Translations under genes and position numbers: made by a program
Assembly (NCBI GenBank): GCA_015654695.1
Contig: JAATGJ010000019.1
Coordinates: forward strand, 1 to 37,926
Length of the DNA: 37,926 nt
Source: Chitinophagales bacterium
GTDB lineage: Bacteria > Bacteroidota > Bacteroidia > Chitinophagales > Chitinophagaceae
Reading direction: 5' to 3'
Part shown: positions 17,071-26,193 of the stretch, one piece after another
Position numbering within the stretch: position 1 is the first letter of the stretch
Layout: every line of letters begins with the position of its first letter
The notes under the pieces: generated by a model
Seen by the model: the letters and a program-made list of their open reading frames with translations, nothing else
Database searches by the model: none
Told to the model about the DNA's origin: nothing

Positions 17071-19245
17071 TTAAAAAAACTCGCTTCTGTTATCTTTTAT
17101 AGTCGCTATTTTTTTAAGCGTTTCTATTACTGATGTGCGGTACATAGCTTGCTGTTTAGCCTGCTGGTATTGCGTTTTTCGCTGCTCGGCTACGTTGGCG
17201 TCTCCAAGTGCAGTTGCCATTACATTATCAACACGCACCACATATATTCCGTTTGCTCCTTCCACAACAACGATCTTGCCTTTGTTAGCCGGATTAAATG
17301 CAGCACCCCGCACTTTGGGTTCAGTACTAACGATACTGGCAGAACCTGTTTGTACACTGGTCATACGAATGCTATCCGCTGTTTCAATGGGCTTGCCGCC
17401 TAATGTTGCCGCAGCGGCCTCAAGAGTAGCCGGGGCGCCCACTTTTTGTTTTAGTTTTTCTGCGATCTTCTTATTTCTCAAAAGAGGCTCTACCTGCATC
17501 CTTGCTTTAGCAACCGGTAAGGCTCCTTCCTCATTTATTTCTGTTACAATGGCCACTACATAATTATCGCCCACTTTTTCCGGATCAAGCACCTCTCCCA
17601 GTTTGGCTTTATAAATATTTTTTACAAACGTCCTTGATGCTCCCAGCGAAGAAACCTGGTTAGCCATTGGCGTTATATCGGTGGCTAAACTCTTATTGAT
17701 CCCTTTTGCTTTCAGCTTTTCAGCATTGGCATCAAATGATTTCTGGTCGCGGCTGTTTCCTGCAAATAAAGACGCCTCACCGTTGGCTGTATTATCTGTT
17801 TCGGAACTTATTTCTATTGGCTTTGATATATAAGCTATCTTATACGCAGCGGAACCACCTTTCTGGGAAAGTATCTCAATATAATGATATCCAAACTCCG
17901 TCTTTACAACACCTTTTGATCCAACAGGGTTTCCAAAAATAAAATCATTGAACTCTGACACCATGCGACCGGGTGATACGTTTTCATATACTCCGCCTTT
18001 GTCTTTGGTACCATCGTCTGATACCTTTGCGCAAACTGTATCGAAATTTGATCCGTTTCTGATAGCGGCTTGAACACTGTCAATTGTTTTCCTGGCGATA
18101 GCCGAATCCCTGACAGGATACATCTGCCCGCTCTGCGGATCACGCTGTGATGTAGCAACAAGAATATGACGGACGTTTACCGTATCCGGCTGGCGCCTTA
18201 CTCCCAGTAATTTTGCAATAGAATAACTGTTCCCATCTATATATGGTCCATATACAGCACCAACAGGTATTTTGAAAATAGAGTCCTTTACTGCTATTTG
18301 TATTGTTGACCCGTTGAGATAGCCGTCATAAAAATTTTGCACTCCCTGCATGGCAAGAAACCTGTTTATCTCTTTTGTGCTATCAAACCCAGGGATCAGT
18401 ACCAGCACCTTATCTCTTGCGGCGGCGGAATCGGCTGCAGATGGTAATGCGCTGAATGCTACATAGGCGATGCTGCGGCTTTCAGTTTGCTTGTATTCGT
18501 CCTTATGCTTACTGACATATTCCTCTATTTCTTTATCGCTTACTTTGATCGTGCTGTCCGCATTGCTGGCATAATTATCCCTTACCAATGATATTTTCGC
18601 TAACTGGCTGTTATCTGCATTTTGTTTTTCAATGAACCATTTAGGATAATTAATACTACTGCTGAACAGGGAATTATATTTATCCGTCAGCCTTGTATTT
18701 TCTAAATACTCGATATAGGTGATCAGTTGTTCCCGCTGCGCTAATTGTTGCGCTGTCCCCTTTCTATTTTTAAGGATCATATCAAGTTGCTGCTTCGCCA
18801 TCTGGGCGTTATAGGCGCCGGTGGCACTATCAGTAAATTGTTTTTTCAGATCCTCCGGTGGATTGGCGCCATATAAAATATCGCCCATTTCTTTTTTACC
18901 CACTTTGATACCAAGTTTATTCAGCTCCCCGGTTTGCAGGATCTGCGTTACTTCCTGGTTCCAGGCGTTATCAACAGCCTGTAGCTGCAGTCCTCCCGGA
19001 GGTGTGCCGCCATACTGAGCATATTGCGCTTCCAGGTTACGTTCCTGCTGATCTACTTTTTTAAGAAATTCGGAATAGCCTATTGACTTTCCATTTATCT
19101 TACCCACTGTTGTAGAATTACCCCCCTGAAAGAGGTTGCCCCCATTTTCAAAAGCAAGCATCACCACAAAAATGATCAACGCGAGGGCGATGATGACCGC
19201 CATTAGTTTCGCATACTTTTCCTGTATCTGCTGGATAACTGACAT
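17071..19245 (-). CDS. SurA/PpiD-type periplasmic chaperone and peptidyl-prolyl isomerase
   Basis: A 724-residue protein anchored by one N-terminal TM helix (MAVIIALALIIFVVMLAF, about 15-32), in the style of PpiD. It has a SurA-like N-terminal chaperone region (TVGKINGKSIGYSEFLKKVDQQ onward). A parvulin PpiC domain follows at about 355-465: VNVRHILVAT, then DKGGVYENVSPGRMVSEFNDFIF and TEFGYHYIEIL. It probably helps exported and outer-membrane proteins fold. A long C-terminal region (470-724) resembles a second, degenerate isomerase/SurA_N-type segment. A strong terminator follows at 17000-17034, so it is the end of its transcript. Confidence 0.88.
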   Translation of the reverse strand: MSVIQQIQEKYAKLMAVIIALALIIFVVMLAFENGGNLFQGGNSTTVGKINGKSIGYSEFLKKVDQQERNLEAQYAQYGGTPPGGLQLQAVDNAWNQEVTQILQTGELNKLGIKVGKKEMGDILYGANPPEDLKKQFTDSATGAYNAQMAKQQLDMILKNRKGTAQQLAQREQLITYIEYLENTRLTDKYNSLFSSSINYPKWFIEKQNADNSQLAKISLVRDNYASNADSTIKVSDKEIEEYVSKHKDEYKQTESRSIAYVAFSALPSAADSAAARDKVLVLIPGFDSTKEINRFLAMQGVQNFYDGYLNGSTIQIAVKDSIFKIPVGAVYGPYIDGNSYSIAKLLGVRRQPDTVNVRHILVATSQRDPQSGQMYPVRDSAIARKTIDSVQAAIRNGSNFDTVCAKVSDDGTKDKGGVYENVSPGRMVSEFNDFIFGNPVGSKGVVKTEFGYHYIEILSQKGGSAAYKIAYISKPIEISSETDNTANGEASLFAGNSRDQKSFDANAEKLKAKGINKSLATDITPMANQVSSLGASRTFVKNIYKAKLGEVLDPEKVGDNYVVAIVTEINEEGALPVAKARMQVEPLLRNKKIAEKLKQKVGAPATLEAAAATLGGKPIETADSIRMTSVQTGSASIVSTEPKVRGAAFNPANKGKIVVVEGANGIYVVRVDNVMATALGDANVAEQRKTQYQQAKQQAMYRTSVIETLKKIATIKDNRSEFF

Positions 19246-19405
19246 AATATATAAGTATATATGTAGGGTTTAAAAAACGGATGGCAAAAATAGGGTATTT
19301 GGGGATATGATGTGGAAAGACTCCCGAAAATAGCTCCCGGTTATTTATTGGTTAACTGATTGACAGGTAACCGGGTTCCGCCTTACCAGCCTGTAAGCTC
19401 CCCGG

Positions 19406-21598
19406 CTATTTTCCTTTCTTTGGGTGTACCAGCTTCATTTCCTTTACCAGGTAGCCGGCGCCGGCATATTTGTCCATGATAAATAACACATACCTGATAT
19501 CCACCATGATGTTCCGGCAAATAGAGGGGTCATAGCTGATGTCGCTCATAACTCCTTCCCAGGCCCGGTCAAAGTTTAAGCCCACCAGGTTACCATAAGC
19601 ATCTAATGCGGGACTACCGGAATTTCCTCCCGTGGTATGATTGGTGGCGATAAAACAAACAGGCATTTTTCCATTCTTACCATACTGGCCGTAATCTTTA
19701 GTCTTGTACAATGACCGTAGCTTTTCGGGCACATCGAACTCATAATCGCCGGGAATGTATTTTTCCACCAGGCCATCGAGATAGGTGATAAAATCGTATT
19801 TCACACCATCCCTTGCGTTGTATCCTTTTACATTGCCATAAGTTACCCGCAATGTACTGTTCGCATCAGGGTAAAAATTCCTTTCCTTCATTACTTCCAT
19901 CTGCGCCTGCATATATAACCGCTGCAGTTTGTTGATGCGGTTCTGTACCTCATTCAGCTTTGAGGCTACTTCCCTGTTATAAGTGGCCAGCATATCATCG
20001 TATAATACGCTTGCTTTACTGGTTTTCGTTCGTTCCAATAGTTCGGCGGGATTTTTTTCCAGAACGGGTACTATTTTGTTGGCGGCCGTATATTCAGCGC
20101 CCCCATATATATCATCAGCGAGTTTTGATACATCTTTATTAAACGCATTAATCTGCATAAGCAATAAGGGGGAAACCATCTTGCTGTCCTGGTCATTTAC
20201 ATACATTGATATCAGCACTTCAAACATTTTTTTATCCAGTACAGGGCTGTAATTTTTATAAAAATCCGGAAGTGTGTCTTTCAGCTTCGTCAACCCTTCC
20301 GCATAATCGTATTTGCCTCCATTATTCTTTGCATTTCGCAATGCGTTGATGCGGCGGGCAACGGTGAACAACTCTATCTTGCTGTTTATTTCAAAATAAT
20401 AATCTCTTGCTTTGCCCAAAGGTTTCAGCTCCGCATAAGCTGCTTCCAGTTCGCTTAATACATTACCATATTGTTCCTTCCATTGCGGATTAGCCCCTTG
20501 CCGGCCAGCAGGCAGGTTTATTCTTTTTTGAAATTCCGCTTCATATATTTTCTTCTTATTGATGGCGTCAGTTCTCGTAAGGCCAAGTATTTCACCTCTC
20601 CATTTTTTCCAGGGATTGGCTATCGTTGAATATTTTTTGGTGTACTGAATTTTTATCTGCTCGTCCTTGCGCATAAACTCATTCATTACCGCCAGCGCTT
20701 TGTCGCGGATGGCAATCTTAGCCGGGTTATTCACTTCCATGATCTGCTGCACCGCCACCGCAGGCAGGTACTCTGTTGTTTTGCCGGGGAAACCGAATAC
20801 CATGGTAAAATCTCCTTCCGCTACTCCATCCAGGGAAATGGAAAGTGATCTTTTGGGAATATAGGGAACATTCCCGGGAGCATATTCAGCCGGCTTATTG
20901 TCCTTACCCGCATATATCCTGAACATAGAGAAATCTCCTGTATGACGCGGCCACATCCAGTTGTCGGTGTCTTGCCCGAAATTGCCAATGGAAGAAGGTG
21001 GCGCTCCCACCAGCCTGACGTCCTTATATGTTTCTGTTACAAATAAATAATACTGGTTGGCTTCAAAAAACCCTTTTACCAATATTTCCTGGTAGGATTC
21101 TTTCTTTGCTGTCTTTTTTATTTCATTGATATTTTTGTCAACCGCAGACTGTCTCTCGCTTTCGGTCATGGATGGTGTAACACCCGTCAATATTTGTTTA
21201 CTTACATCTTCCATACGCGCTATAAATGTGACATAGAGTTTAGGATTGCTTAGTTCCTCGCCAAAGTTTTTTGCCCAAAAGCCATCTCGTATATAATTAT
21301 GATCAATCGTGGAGTGGCTCTGAACAGACTCAAGCCCGCAATGGTGATTGGTCAGCACAAGCCCTTTAGTAGAAATAACTTCTCCCGTGCAGAACCCTCC
21401 AAAACTTACAATAGCATCTTTCAGGCTGCCGCTGTTTACATTATATATATCCTTTGCACTGATCTTCATCCCCAGGCTTTTCATTTCTTTTTCATTCAGT
21501 TTTTCCAGCAGCAGTGGCAGCCACATACCATCATTAGCTATTGCCAACGATGACAGGAACACAAATAGCGTTATAAGTAATGATCGGAGAAAATTCAT
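19406..21598 (-). CDS. S46 family dipeptidyl-peptidase, DPP11-like (acidic specificity predicted)
   Basis: A 730-residue exported serine peptidase with a signal peptide (to about IANDG, residue 22). Trypsin-like residues: TNHHCGLE (His85/86), RHTGDFSMF (Asp222) and TGGNSGSP with catalytic Ser660. The family releases dipeptides from peptide N-termini in the periplasm. In Porphyromonas enzymes the residue 18 after the serine decides specificity: Gly in DPP7, Arg in DPP11 (Asp/Glu at P1). Here that residue is Arg678 (GLNFDRAWEG), so DPP11 type is inferred. A short repeat-encoded insert (LPAGRQG, 362-368) interrupts an otherwise family-like helical region. Confidence 0.9.
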   Translation of the reverse strand: MNFLRSLLITLFVFLSSLAIANDGMWLPLLLEKLNEKEMKSLGMKISAKDIYNVNSGSLKDAIVSFGGFCTGEVISTKGLVLTNHHCGLESVQSHSTIDHNYIRDGFWAKNFGEELSNPKLYVTFIARMEDVSKQILTGVTPSMTESERQSAVDKNINEIKKTAKKESYQEILVKGFFEANQYYLFVTETYKDVRLVGAPPSSIGNFGQDTDNWMWPRHTGDFSMFRIYAGKDNKPAEYAPGNVPYIPKRSLSISLDGVAEGDFTMVFGFPGKTTEYLPAVAVQQIMEVNNPAKIAIRDKALAVMNEFMRKDEQIKIQYTKKYSTIANPWKKWRGEILGLTRTDAINKKKIYEAEFQKRINLPAGRQGANPQWKEQYGNVLSELEAAYAELKPLGKARDYYFEINSKIELFTVARRINALRNAKNNGGKYDYAEGLTKLKDTLPDFYKNYSPVLDKKMFEVLISMYVNDQDSKMVSPLLLMQINAFNKDVSKLADDIYGGAEYTAANKIVPVLEKNPAELLERTKTSKASVLYDDMLATYNREVASKLNEVQNRINKLQRLYMQAQMEVMKERNFYPDANSTLRVTYGNVKGYNARDGVKYDFITYLDGLVEKYIPGDYEFDVPEKLRSLYKTKDYGQYGKNGKMPVCFIATNHTTGGNSGSPALDAYGNLVGLNFDRAWEGVMSDISYDPSICRNIMVDIRYVLFIMDKYAGAGYLVKEMKLVHPKKGK
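20496..20516. repeat. 21-bp imperfect palindromic repeat inside the S46 peptidase gene
   Basis: An imperfect palindrome with a GCCGGC core, flanked by CCTT and GGCAGG ends. On the coding strand it supplies residues LPAGRQG in the peptidase. It is the same length as, and clearly related to, the element at 27709-27729. Both share CTTGCCG and CAGGCAGG blocks. The reading frame is kept. Confidence 0.65.
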
Positions 21599-21854
21599 AT
21601 AAGAGATTTGAACCTTAAAATTAACGGATTTGAAATAAGCAGGGTAAGAGGCTTAACTCAAAAGCTATTTATCGCTGGTAAGACGGAAAGAAAATGGCAA
21701 TCGCCTTTTTAGTACATGCTCAAAAAACTATTTTGTTTACCGTTTAGCTACATCCTCTAAAACAAACAGACCTCATTTAATGAGCCTGATCAAAGTATTT
21801 CTTCACTATTGCTTGTGCAGAAATCATATTCTCTGTGTATAAGCCACTGTGAAA

Positions 21855-22235
21855 CGTGGATATGAAACTTCACTATTAGATATAAAATAGCACTTGAACC
21901 TGGATAACCCTGCAACCTGGCTCCCGGTGACGGGTTGTTCTTCCGGTATCCACAGGTTTACTCTAAAAAAACTTATTCATTCACTTAATCCTGGCTTCCG
22001 CACACCGCTGTTGAAAACCATCGCCAAAACCAGCAACAGCAACAAAACAATATGTGGATTTCCCTGTTTTAAATGTGGATAGCTGTTAATTACTAATTTT
22101 ACAAAAGGTATTAATTATAATTATCCACGAATCCACAGCTGTAATAATAATAAACTCTTTTTTATAAAAATGTATTAGTACTATTATTATAAAAGAAAAG
22201 TATAAAAAGAAAATGTTTTTGAAAAATCAAAATGC
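21855..22235. other. Candidate replication origin (DnaA-box cluster plus AT-rich segment)
   Basis: This lies in the 673-base gene-free gap between the S46 gene and nadA. Seven sequences match TTATCCACA at 7 or 8 of 9 positions. The 8/9 matches are GTATCCACA (21946-21954, +), CTATCCACA (22074-22082, -) and TTATCCACG (22121-22129, +). The 7/9 matches are at 21855-21863, 21899-21907, 22053-22061 and 22129-22137. From 22138 to 22220 the sequence is almost wholly A and T, as in an unwinding element. Genes diverge on both sides. The left 250 bases of the gap (21599-21854) show nothing. dnaA is not nearby. Confidence 0.5.
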
Positions 22236-22271
22236 TTGTTGGAATATTGCTCTCCCGATAAAAAAACTGAC

Positions 22272-23282
22272 ATGATCGCCGCCGAACTTACCACCGCAAA
22301 AAACGAAGTTTTCCAAAAAGGGTTTCTGGATATTGAACTGGATCCTACGCTGGACCTGTTTGCCGAAATAGAGCGGTTGAAAAAAGAAAAAAACGCCGTG
22401 GTGCTGGCGCACTACTACCAGGAACCGGACATCCAGGACGTGGCGGATTATATCGGCGACAGTCTTGGCCTGGCACAGCAAGCTGATAAAACAACTGCGG
22501 ATATGATCGTGTTTGCCGGTGTACACTTCATGGCGGAGACAGCGAAAATTCTTAATCCATCAAAAAAAGTGGTGATACCTGATCTGAAAGCCGGTTGTTC
22601 CCTCAGCGATAGTTGCCCGCCGCCATTGTTTAAAAAATTTAAAGATCAGCATCCGGATCATGTCGTTATCAGCTATATCAACTGCAGCGCCGGTATCAAA
22701 GCGCTGAGTGACGTGATAGTAACCAGCAGCAATGCGAAGATCATTGTAGAAAGTTTCCCTAAAGATCAACCCATCATTTTTGCACCGGATAAGAACCTGG
22801 GCGCTTATATCAACAAAGTAACGGGAAGAAACATGCTTCTCTGGAACGGAGCCTGCATGGTACACGAAATATTCAGCCTGGAAAAAATAACTAAACTAAA
22901 AATAAGGCATCCCAACGCCAAACTGATCTCGCACCCGGAATGCGAAGACCCGATACTGCGTGTATCGGATTATATAGGTTCTACTACAGGGTTATTGAAA
23001 TACACGCAATCAGATTCATCACAGGAATACATTGTAGCTACAGAGACCGGCATACTGCACCAGATGATGAAAGCGAACCCGCAAAAAACATTTATTCCAG
23101 CTCCTCCTACCAATAGTTGCGCCTGCAATGATTGCCCCCACATGAAACGTAATACACTGGAAAAAATTTATCTATGCATGGAGTATGAAACACCTGATAT
23201 CATTATGGATGAAGAGTTGAGACTGGCGGCAAAAAAACCCATTGACAGGATGCTGGAGATAAGTAAGAAGGCGGGGTTGTAA
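22272..23282 (+). CDS. nadA: Quinolinate synthase
   Basis: A 336-residue 4Fe-4S enzyme that condenses iminoaspartate with dihydroxyacetone phosphate to quinolinate in de novo NAD synthesis. Three homologous domains each supply a cluster cysteine: [17 protein letters not shown] and [35 protein letters not shown] and [14 protein letters not shown] are diagnostic substrate-site segments. The frame is open from a TTG at 22236, but ATG 22272 ([13 protein letters not shown]) fits family length and leaves the AT-rich segment outside the gene. No nadB or nadC lies in the window. Confidence 0.95.
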   Translation: MIAAELTTAKNEVFQKGFLDIELDPTLDLFAEIERLKKEKNAVVLAHYYQEPDIQDVADYIGDSLGLAQQADKTTADMIVFAGVHFMAETAKILNPSKKVVIPDLKAGCSLSDSCPPPLFKKFKDQHPDHVVISYINCSAGIKALSDVIVTSSNAKIIVESFPKDQPIIFAPDKNLGAYINKVTGRNMLLWNGACMVHEIFSLEKITKLKIRHPNAKLISHPECEDPILRVSDYIGSTTGLLKYTQSDSSQEYIVATETGILHQMMKANPQKTFIPAPPTNSCACNDCPHMKRNTLEKIYLCMEYETPDIIMDEELRLAAKKPIDRMLEISKKAGL

Positions 23283-23312
23283 CTTTCTGTATTTTCTTTT
23301 CGTAAATTCTGA

Positions 23313-23516
23313 TATACAACAAGCCCTGAAACCACTATTGCAAATGAATGGATCGGGTTCCTTAATAAATTACAGTATCCTGTTCGTGAGCCCGAACATT
23401 ATAATTCGGCATTCAGTATGTGCCTGGCATGGAATTATGCCATTACCGTTAGAGATACCGCCTTGCAAAACTACATTTAAATACTCGCTTCCGGAGTTTA
23501 TGAAGGCGATCATTGA
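23313..23516 (+). pseudogene. Decayed fragment of a DUF2891 family gene
   Basis: In the frame starting 23313 the translation includes ANEWIGFLNKLQYPVREP, then EHYNSAFSMCLAWNYAITVRD, then stops at a TAA (23478). It continues ILASGVYEGDH before another stop. This matches an internal part of DUF2891 proteins (a pattern like L-x-KL-x-YP[IV]R, H-x-N[ST]AF, LA-x-xYA, then FY-x-xD). There is no start codon, no N-terminal half and no downstream PSGEDFLSP motif. The gene-free stretch 23283-23670 holds only this. Recognition is from memory of the family pattern. Confidence 0.5.
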
Positions 23517-23670
23517 CTTGCCACCGATGTCGTTTTAGCTCTTCGAAGTTTAGGCCGATAACTTTTTTTGAAAATTGAATAGAAAAACTGTCATAACATT
23601 GCTGGCAATATTAAACAGGCTTCACGAATTAAAACAAACATTATCTCACAAGTGACACAACGTAATTTAT

Positions 23671-24105
23671 ATGATAACTAAGATTAATTTCTTCCCGCTG
23701 ATCCTCGCCTTTATAGGTTTGATAAGTTGCAAAACCAGTCAATTGAAACACTCACCCGCTCCGGAAACCGGGATGTTTAAGGTAGCAATACTTTATCCAA
23801 ATGGGGAAGATAAAACCTTTGACATGGATTATTATGAAAAAAGACACATGCCAATGATAGCTGAATTTTTAGGCAAAAACTTAAAATTTTATGAAATTGA
23901 TAAGGGCGTAGCCGGCAGAACACCAAATGATAAAGTACCTTTTGTTGCCATCGGTTATTTTTATATTAATGATGTTGCTGAATATAATAAAGCGATAGTA
24001 CAAAACAGAGATGCAGTTATCAGTGACTTTAGAAATTATACCAATATTCAGCCTGTTGTACAGATAAGTGAAATTAAAAAATTGGTGTACAATAACATAA
24101 AATAA
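23671..24105 (+). CDS. EthD-domain lipoprotein
   Basis: A 144-residue predicted lipoprotein: the signal MITKINFFPLILAFIGLISC puts the lipidated cysteine at position 20. The mature part is one EthD/dimeric alpha-beta barrel domain: FKVAILYPNGEDKTFDMDYYEKRHMPMIAEFLG, where YYxxxHMP is the family hallmark. It ends with QPVVQISEIKKLV. EthD proteins are small dimeric proteins linked to degradation of organic compounds, with uncertain catalytic roles. Most are cytoplasmic, so the lipoprotein form is unusual but known in Bacteroidota. It stands alone before the first ArsR module. Confidence 0.75.
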   Translation: MITKINFFPLILAFIGLISCKTSQLKHSPAPETGMFKVAILYPNGEDKTFDMDYYEKRHMPMIAEFLGKNLKFYEIDKGVAGRTPNDKVPFVAIGYFYINDVAEYNKAIVQNRDAVISDFRNYTNIQPVVQISEIKKLVYNNIK

Positions 24106-24266
24106 AGAATAGAAAGAGGGCATTGACTCATCGGATGCTTTGAAAGACAATGTTGAATAAAAATAAACTACCACCAACAAGTTAGCTGCCACGCTATAGC
24201 GGCGTTCAACTACTTCAAACTTCCCGGCGTTTTCCTTCTAACAAAAAATAGTTCATAAAAACTTGT

Positions 24267-24308
24267 GCAATCAGATAGTTGCATTTATATTTGCAACCAT
24301 GTAGTAGC
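24267..24308 (+). promoter_or_regulatory. Promoter and tandem-dyad operator of ArsR module 1
   Basis: Two 16-bp dyads, GCAATCAGATAGTTGC (24267-24282; outer four bases pair) and GCAACCATGTAGTAGC (24293-24308; imperfect), are separated by a 10-bp spacer. The facing half-sites also form a perfect GTTGCA/TGCAAC palindrome (24278-24297). The -7 element TATATTTG is at 24286-24293. The same 16-10-16 layout precedes the other two ArsR genes. Repressor bound here would cover the -7 element, so autoregulation is likely. Confidence 0.65.
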
Positions 24309-24321
24309 AAATAATATAACA

Positions 24322-24648
24322 ATGGAAACAAGAAGAGACATTTTTCAGGCAATTGCCGATCCAACAAGACGGGCTATTCTTGCATTGATCGCTATACAGG
24401 CAATGACGCCCAATGCATTGGCGGAGCATTTTCACACAAGCAGGCAGGCGGTATCAAAGCATATAAAAATTTTAGCCGAATGCGAATTGGTAAAACAAGA
24501 ACTATCGGGCAGGGAGATTTACTACCAGCTTGAAATTAAAAAAATGAAAGAAATAGATAAATGGTTAGAGCAATTCCGGAAATTATGGGAAAACCGCTTT
24601 AACGAACTAGACAACATATTATCAACAATGAAAAAACAAAAAAAATGA
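24322..24648 (+). CDS. ArsR-family repressor (module 1)
   Basis: A 108-residue winged-helix protein starting [20 protein letters not shown], the N-terminus shared by all three ArsR proteins here. The recognition helix is in [19 protein letters not shown], and the wing [13 protein letters not shown] follows. It lacks the ELCVCDL metal site of classical ArsR/SmtB metal sensors, so it probably senses an organic ligand or acts through its partner. The frame is open from 24265, but ATG 24322 leaves the operator outside the gene. Its stop overlaps the following AHSA1 gene start (ATGA), showing tight coupling. Confidence 0.9.
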   Translation: METRRDIFQAIADPTRRAILALIAIQAMTPNALAEHFHTSRQAVSKHIKILAECELVKQELSGREIYYQLEIKKMKEIDKWLEQFRKLWENRFNELDNILSTMKKQKK

Positions 24649-25142
24649 ACAACTTGCTATTTGATTTCACCGTTGACAAAGCAACAAAAACAGTAACCAT
24701 ACACAGGGAATTCGATGCCGAACTTTCACTGGTATGGGATGCATTTACCAAGGCAGAGATCCTTGACCAATGGGTGGCTCCCAAACCCTGGTCATCTAAA
24801 ACGAAATACCAGGATTTTAAAGTGGGTGGCAAAAGATTTTATGCAATGGTAAGCCCCGAAGGGCAAGAACGTTGGGCAATTCAGGAATACACTTCCATTA
24901 ACCCGAAAACCAATTTCAAAATGTTTAATGCTTTTGCAGACGAAAATGAAAACCCTCAATTGCCGGGTTCTGATTGGGATTACACATTTAGCGAACAAGA
25001 TGGAAAGACAACAGTGCATATCAGTATTTATAATGAATCGTTTGAACGTATGGAGAGAATGCTTGAAATGGGCTTCACAGAAGGATATAAAGCATCAATG
25101 ATCAATTTGGAAAATTTATTGGCGACTTTGTCGAAAAAATGA
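24645..25142 (+). CDS. AHSA1/SRPBCC-domain protein (module 1)
   Basis: A 165-residue single-domain START-like protein of the Aha1-C/activator of Hsp90 ATPase homologue family. Typical: [33 protein letters not shown] at the N-terminus and [22 protein letters not shown] at the C-terminal helix. The fold has a deep hydrophobic pocket for small lipophilic ligands; enzymatic function is not known. It overlaps the ArsR gene by four bases, so it is translationally coupled. The pair is a recurrent ArsR-AHSA1 module, with two more examples in the window. Confidence 0.88.
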   Translation: MNNLLFDFTVDKATKTVTIHREFDAELSLVWDAFTKAEILDQWVAPKPWSSKTKYQDFKVGGKRFYAMVSPEGQERWAIQEYTSINPKTNFKMFNAFADENENPQLPGSDWDYTFSEQDGKTTVHISIYNESFERMERMLEMGFTEGYKASMINLENLLATLSKK

Positions 25143-25211
25143 TTTTCAATTTCAACGGCAGCCAAAATAAATAAAAGAGTAACGAATTAAATAAACTAAA
25201 CAATAAAAATT

Positions 25212-25640
25212 ATGGCACTTATCAATCCTCACGTTAACTTCAATGGAAATGCCGAAGAAGCATTTACTTTTTACAAATCAGTATTTGGCGGAGAGTTTGC
25301 AAAGATTGTTCGTTTCAAAGACCTTGCAAGTTCTGAATTCCCGGTAGCGGAAAAAGAAGAGAATAAAATTATGCATATTGCTTTGCCTGTCGGTAAGAGT
25401 ATGTTGATGGCAAATGATGTTCCGGAAATTATGGGAAGAACAAACGAAAATGAGAACAGAAGTAAAATTGTAATAACAGCGGAAAGTAAAGAAGAGGCAG
25501 ACAAATTATTTAATGGGCTTTCAGCGGGAGGACAAATAGAAGGCCCGATTGGTGATAGTCCCTGGGGTTCATATTTTGGTTGTTTCAGAGACAAATACGG
25601 TATTGAATGGATGGTGGAATTTGACCCCGAAAATAAATAA
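25212..25640 (+). CDS. VOC-superfamily PhnB-like protein
   Basis: A 142-residue protein of the PhnB/3-demethylubiquinone methyltransferase-like VOC group, usually a homodimer of paired beta-alpha-beta-beta-beta units. It begins INPHVNFNGNAEEAFTFYKSVFGGEF and ends GSYFGCFRDKYGIEWMVEFD. VOC proteins include metal-dependent glyoxalases, dioxygenases and resistance proteins; this subgroup has no assigned substrate. It follows the AHSA1 gene by 69 bases and is probably part of the same unit. A decayed near-copy lies about 1 kb downstream (26194). Confidence 0.88.
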   Translation: MALINPHVNFNGNAEEAFTFYKSVFGGEFAKIVRFKDLASSEFPVAEKEENKIMHIALPVGKSMLMANDVPEIMGRTNENENRSKIVITAESKEEADKLFNGLSAGGQIEGPIGDSPWGSYFGCFRDKYGIEWMVEFDPENK

Positions 25641-25707
25641 CAATTGTAACTGGAGAAAAAATGTGATTTGAAAAATCAAACCAGGCAACCCGTATTTTTA
25701 TATTCGT

Positions 25708-26142
25708 ATGAACGTGCAGGAACAAATAAAAGAGTATATAACCAGCCAGCCTGAACCAAAACGCAGTGACATGAAAGCGTTGCACAACATCATTCTGCAA
25801 ATAATGCCAAAATGTAAATTATGGTTCCTGGATGGAAAAGACGAAAAAGGAAAAATTGTTTCTAATCCAAACATCGGATACGGGCTTCAGATCATGAAGC
25901 TTGCCGGTGGAAAAACCAGGGAGTTTTACCAGGTTGGTTTGAGTGCAAACACAACAGGTATCTCTGTCTACATTCTTGGCATTGATGATAAAACATACTT
26001 ACTCAAAACGTACGGGAAAAAACTAGGCAAGGCCAGTGTGACCGGTTATTGTATTAAGTTCAAAACTATAAAAGACATAAACGTTGATATACTTCAAGCA
26101 GCCATACGATATAGGGTTGAGGTTCCGGATGAAAAAGGATGA
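25708..26142 (+). CDS. DUF1801 family protein
   Basis: A 144-residue cytoplasmic protein. It starts MNVQEQIKEYITSQPEPKRSDMKALHNIIL and carries CKLWFLDGKDEKGKIVSNPNIGYG and KTYGKKLGKASVTGYCIKFKTIKDIN, typical of the longer DUF1801 members. The fold is known from YdhG/Fra-type proteins (Fra has been described as an iron chaperone), but the biochemical role of this subgroup is not known. Two other DUF1801-like genes occur in the window (28286 and 33301), an unusual density. Confidence 0.8.
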   Translation: MNVQEQIKEYITSQPEPKRSDMKALHNIILQIMPKCKLWFLDGKDEKGKIVSNPNIGYGLQIMKLAGGKTREFYQVGLSANTTGISVYILGIDDKTYLLKTYGKKLGKASVTGYCIKFKTIKDINVDILQAAIRYRVEVPDEKG

Positions 26143-26193
26143 TCTGGCAAAATGATTAAAAAAATAATTACCTGGAATAAGAATTAAAAAATT

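Noticed and set aside
23338-23538. Short 66-residue ORF after nadA
   Set aside because: It is out of frame with the recognisable DUF2891 remnant and its residues look like a shadow of it.
25665-25680. TGATTT/AAATCA small dyad after the VOC gene
   Set aside because: The stem is only six A/T-rich pairs with no T tract, so it is too weak for a terminator or operator call.
25699-25706. TATATTCG as a -7 element for the DUF1801 gene
   Set aside because: It ends one base before the ATG, so transcription would begin inside the gene; no dyads accompany it.
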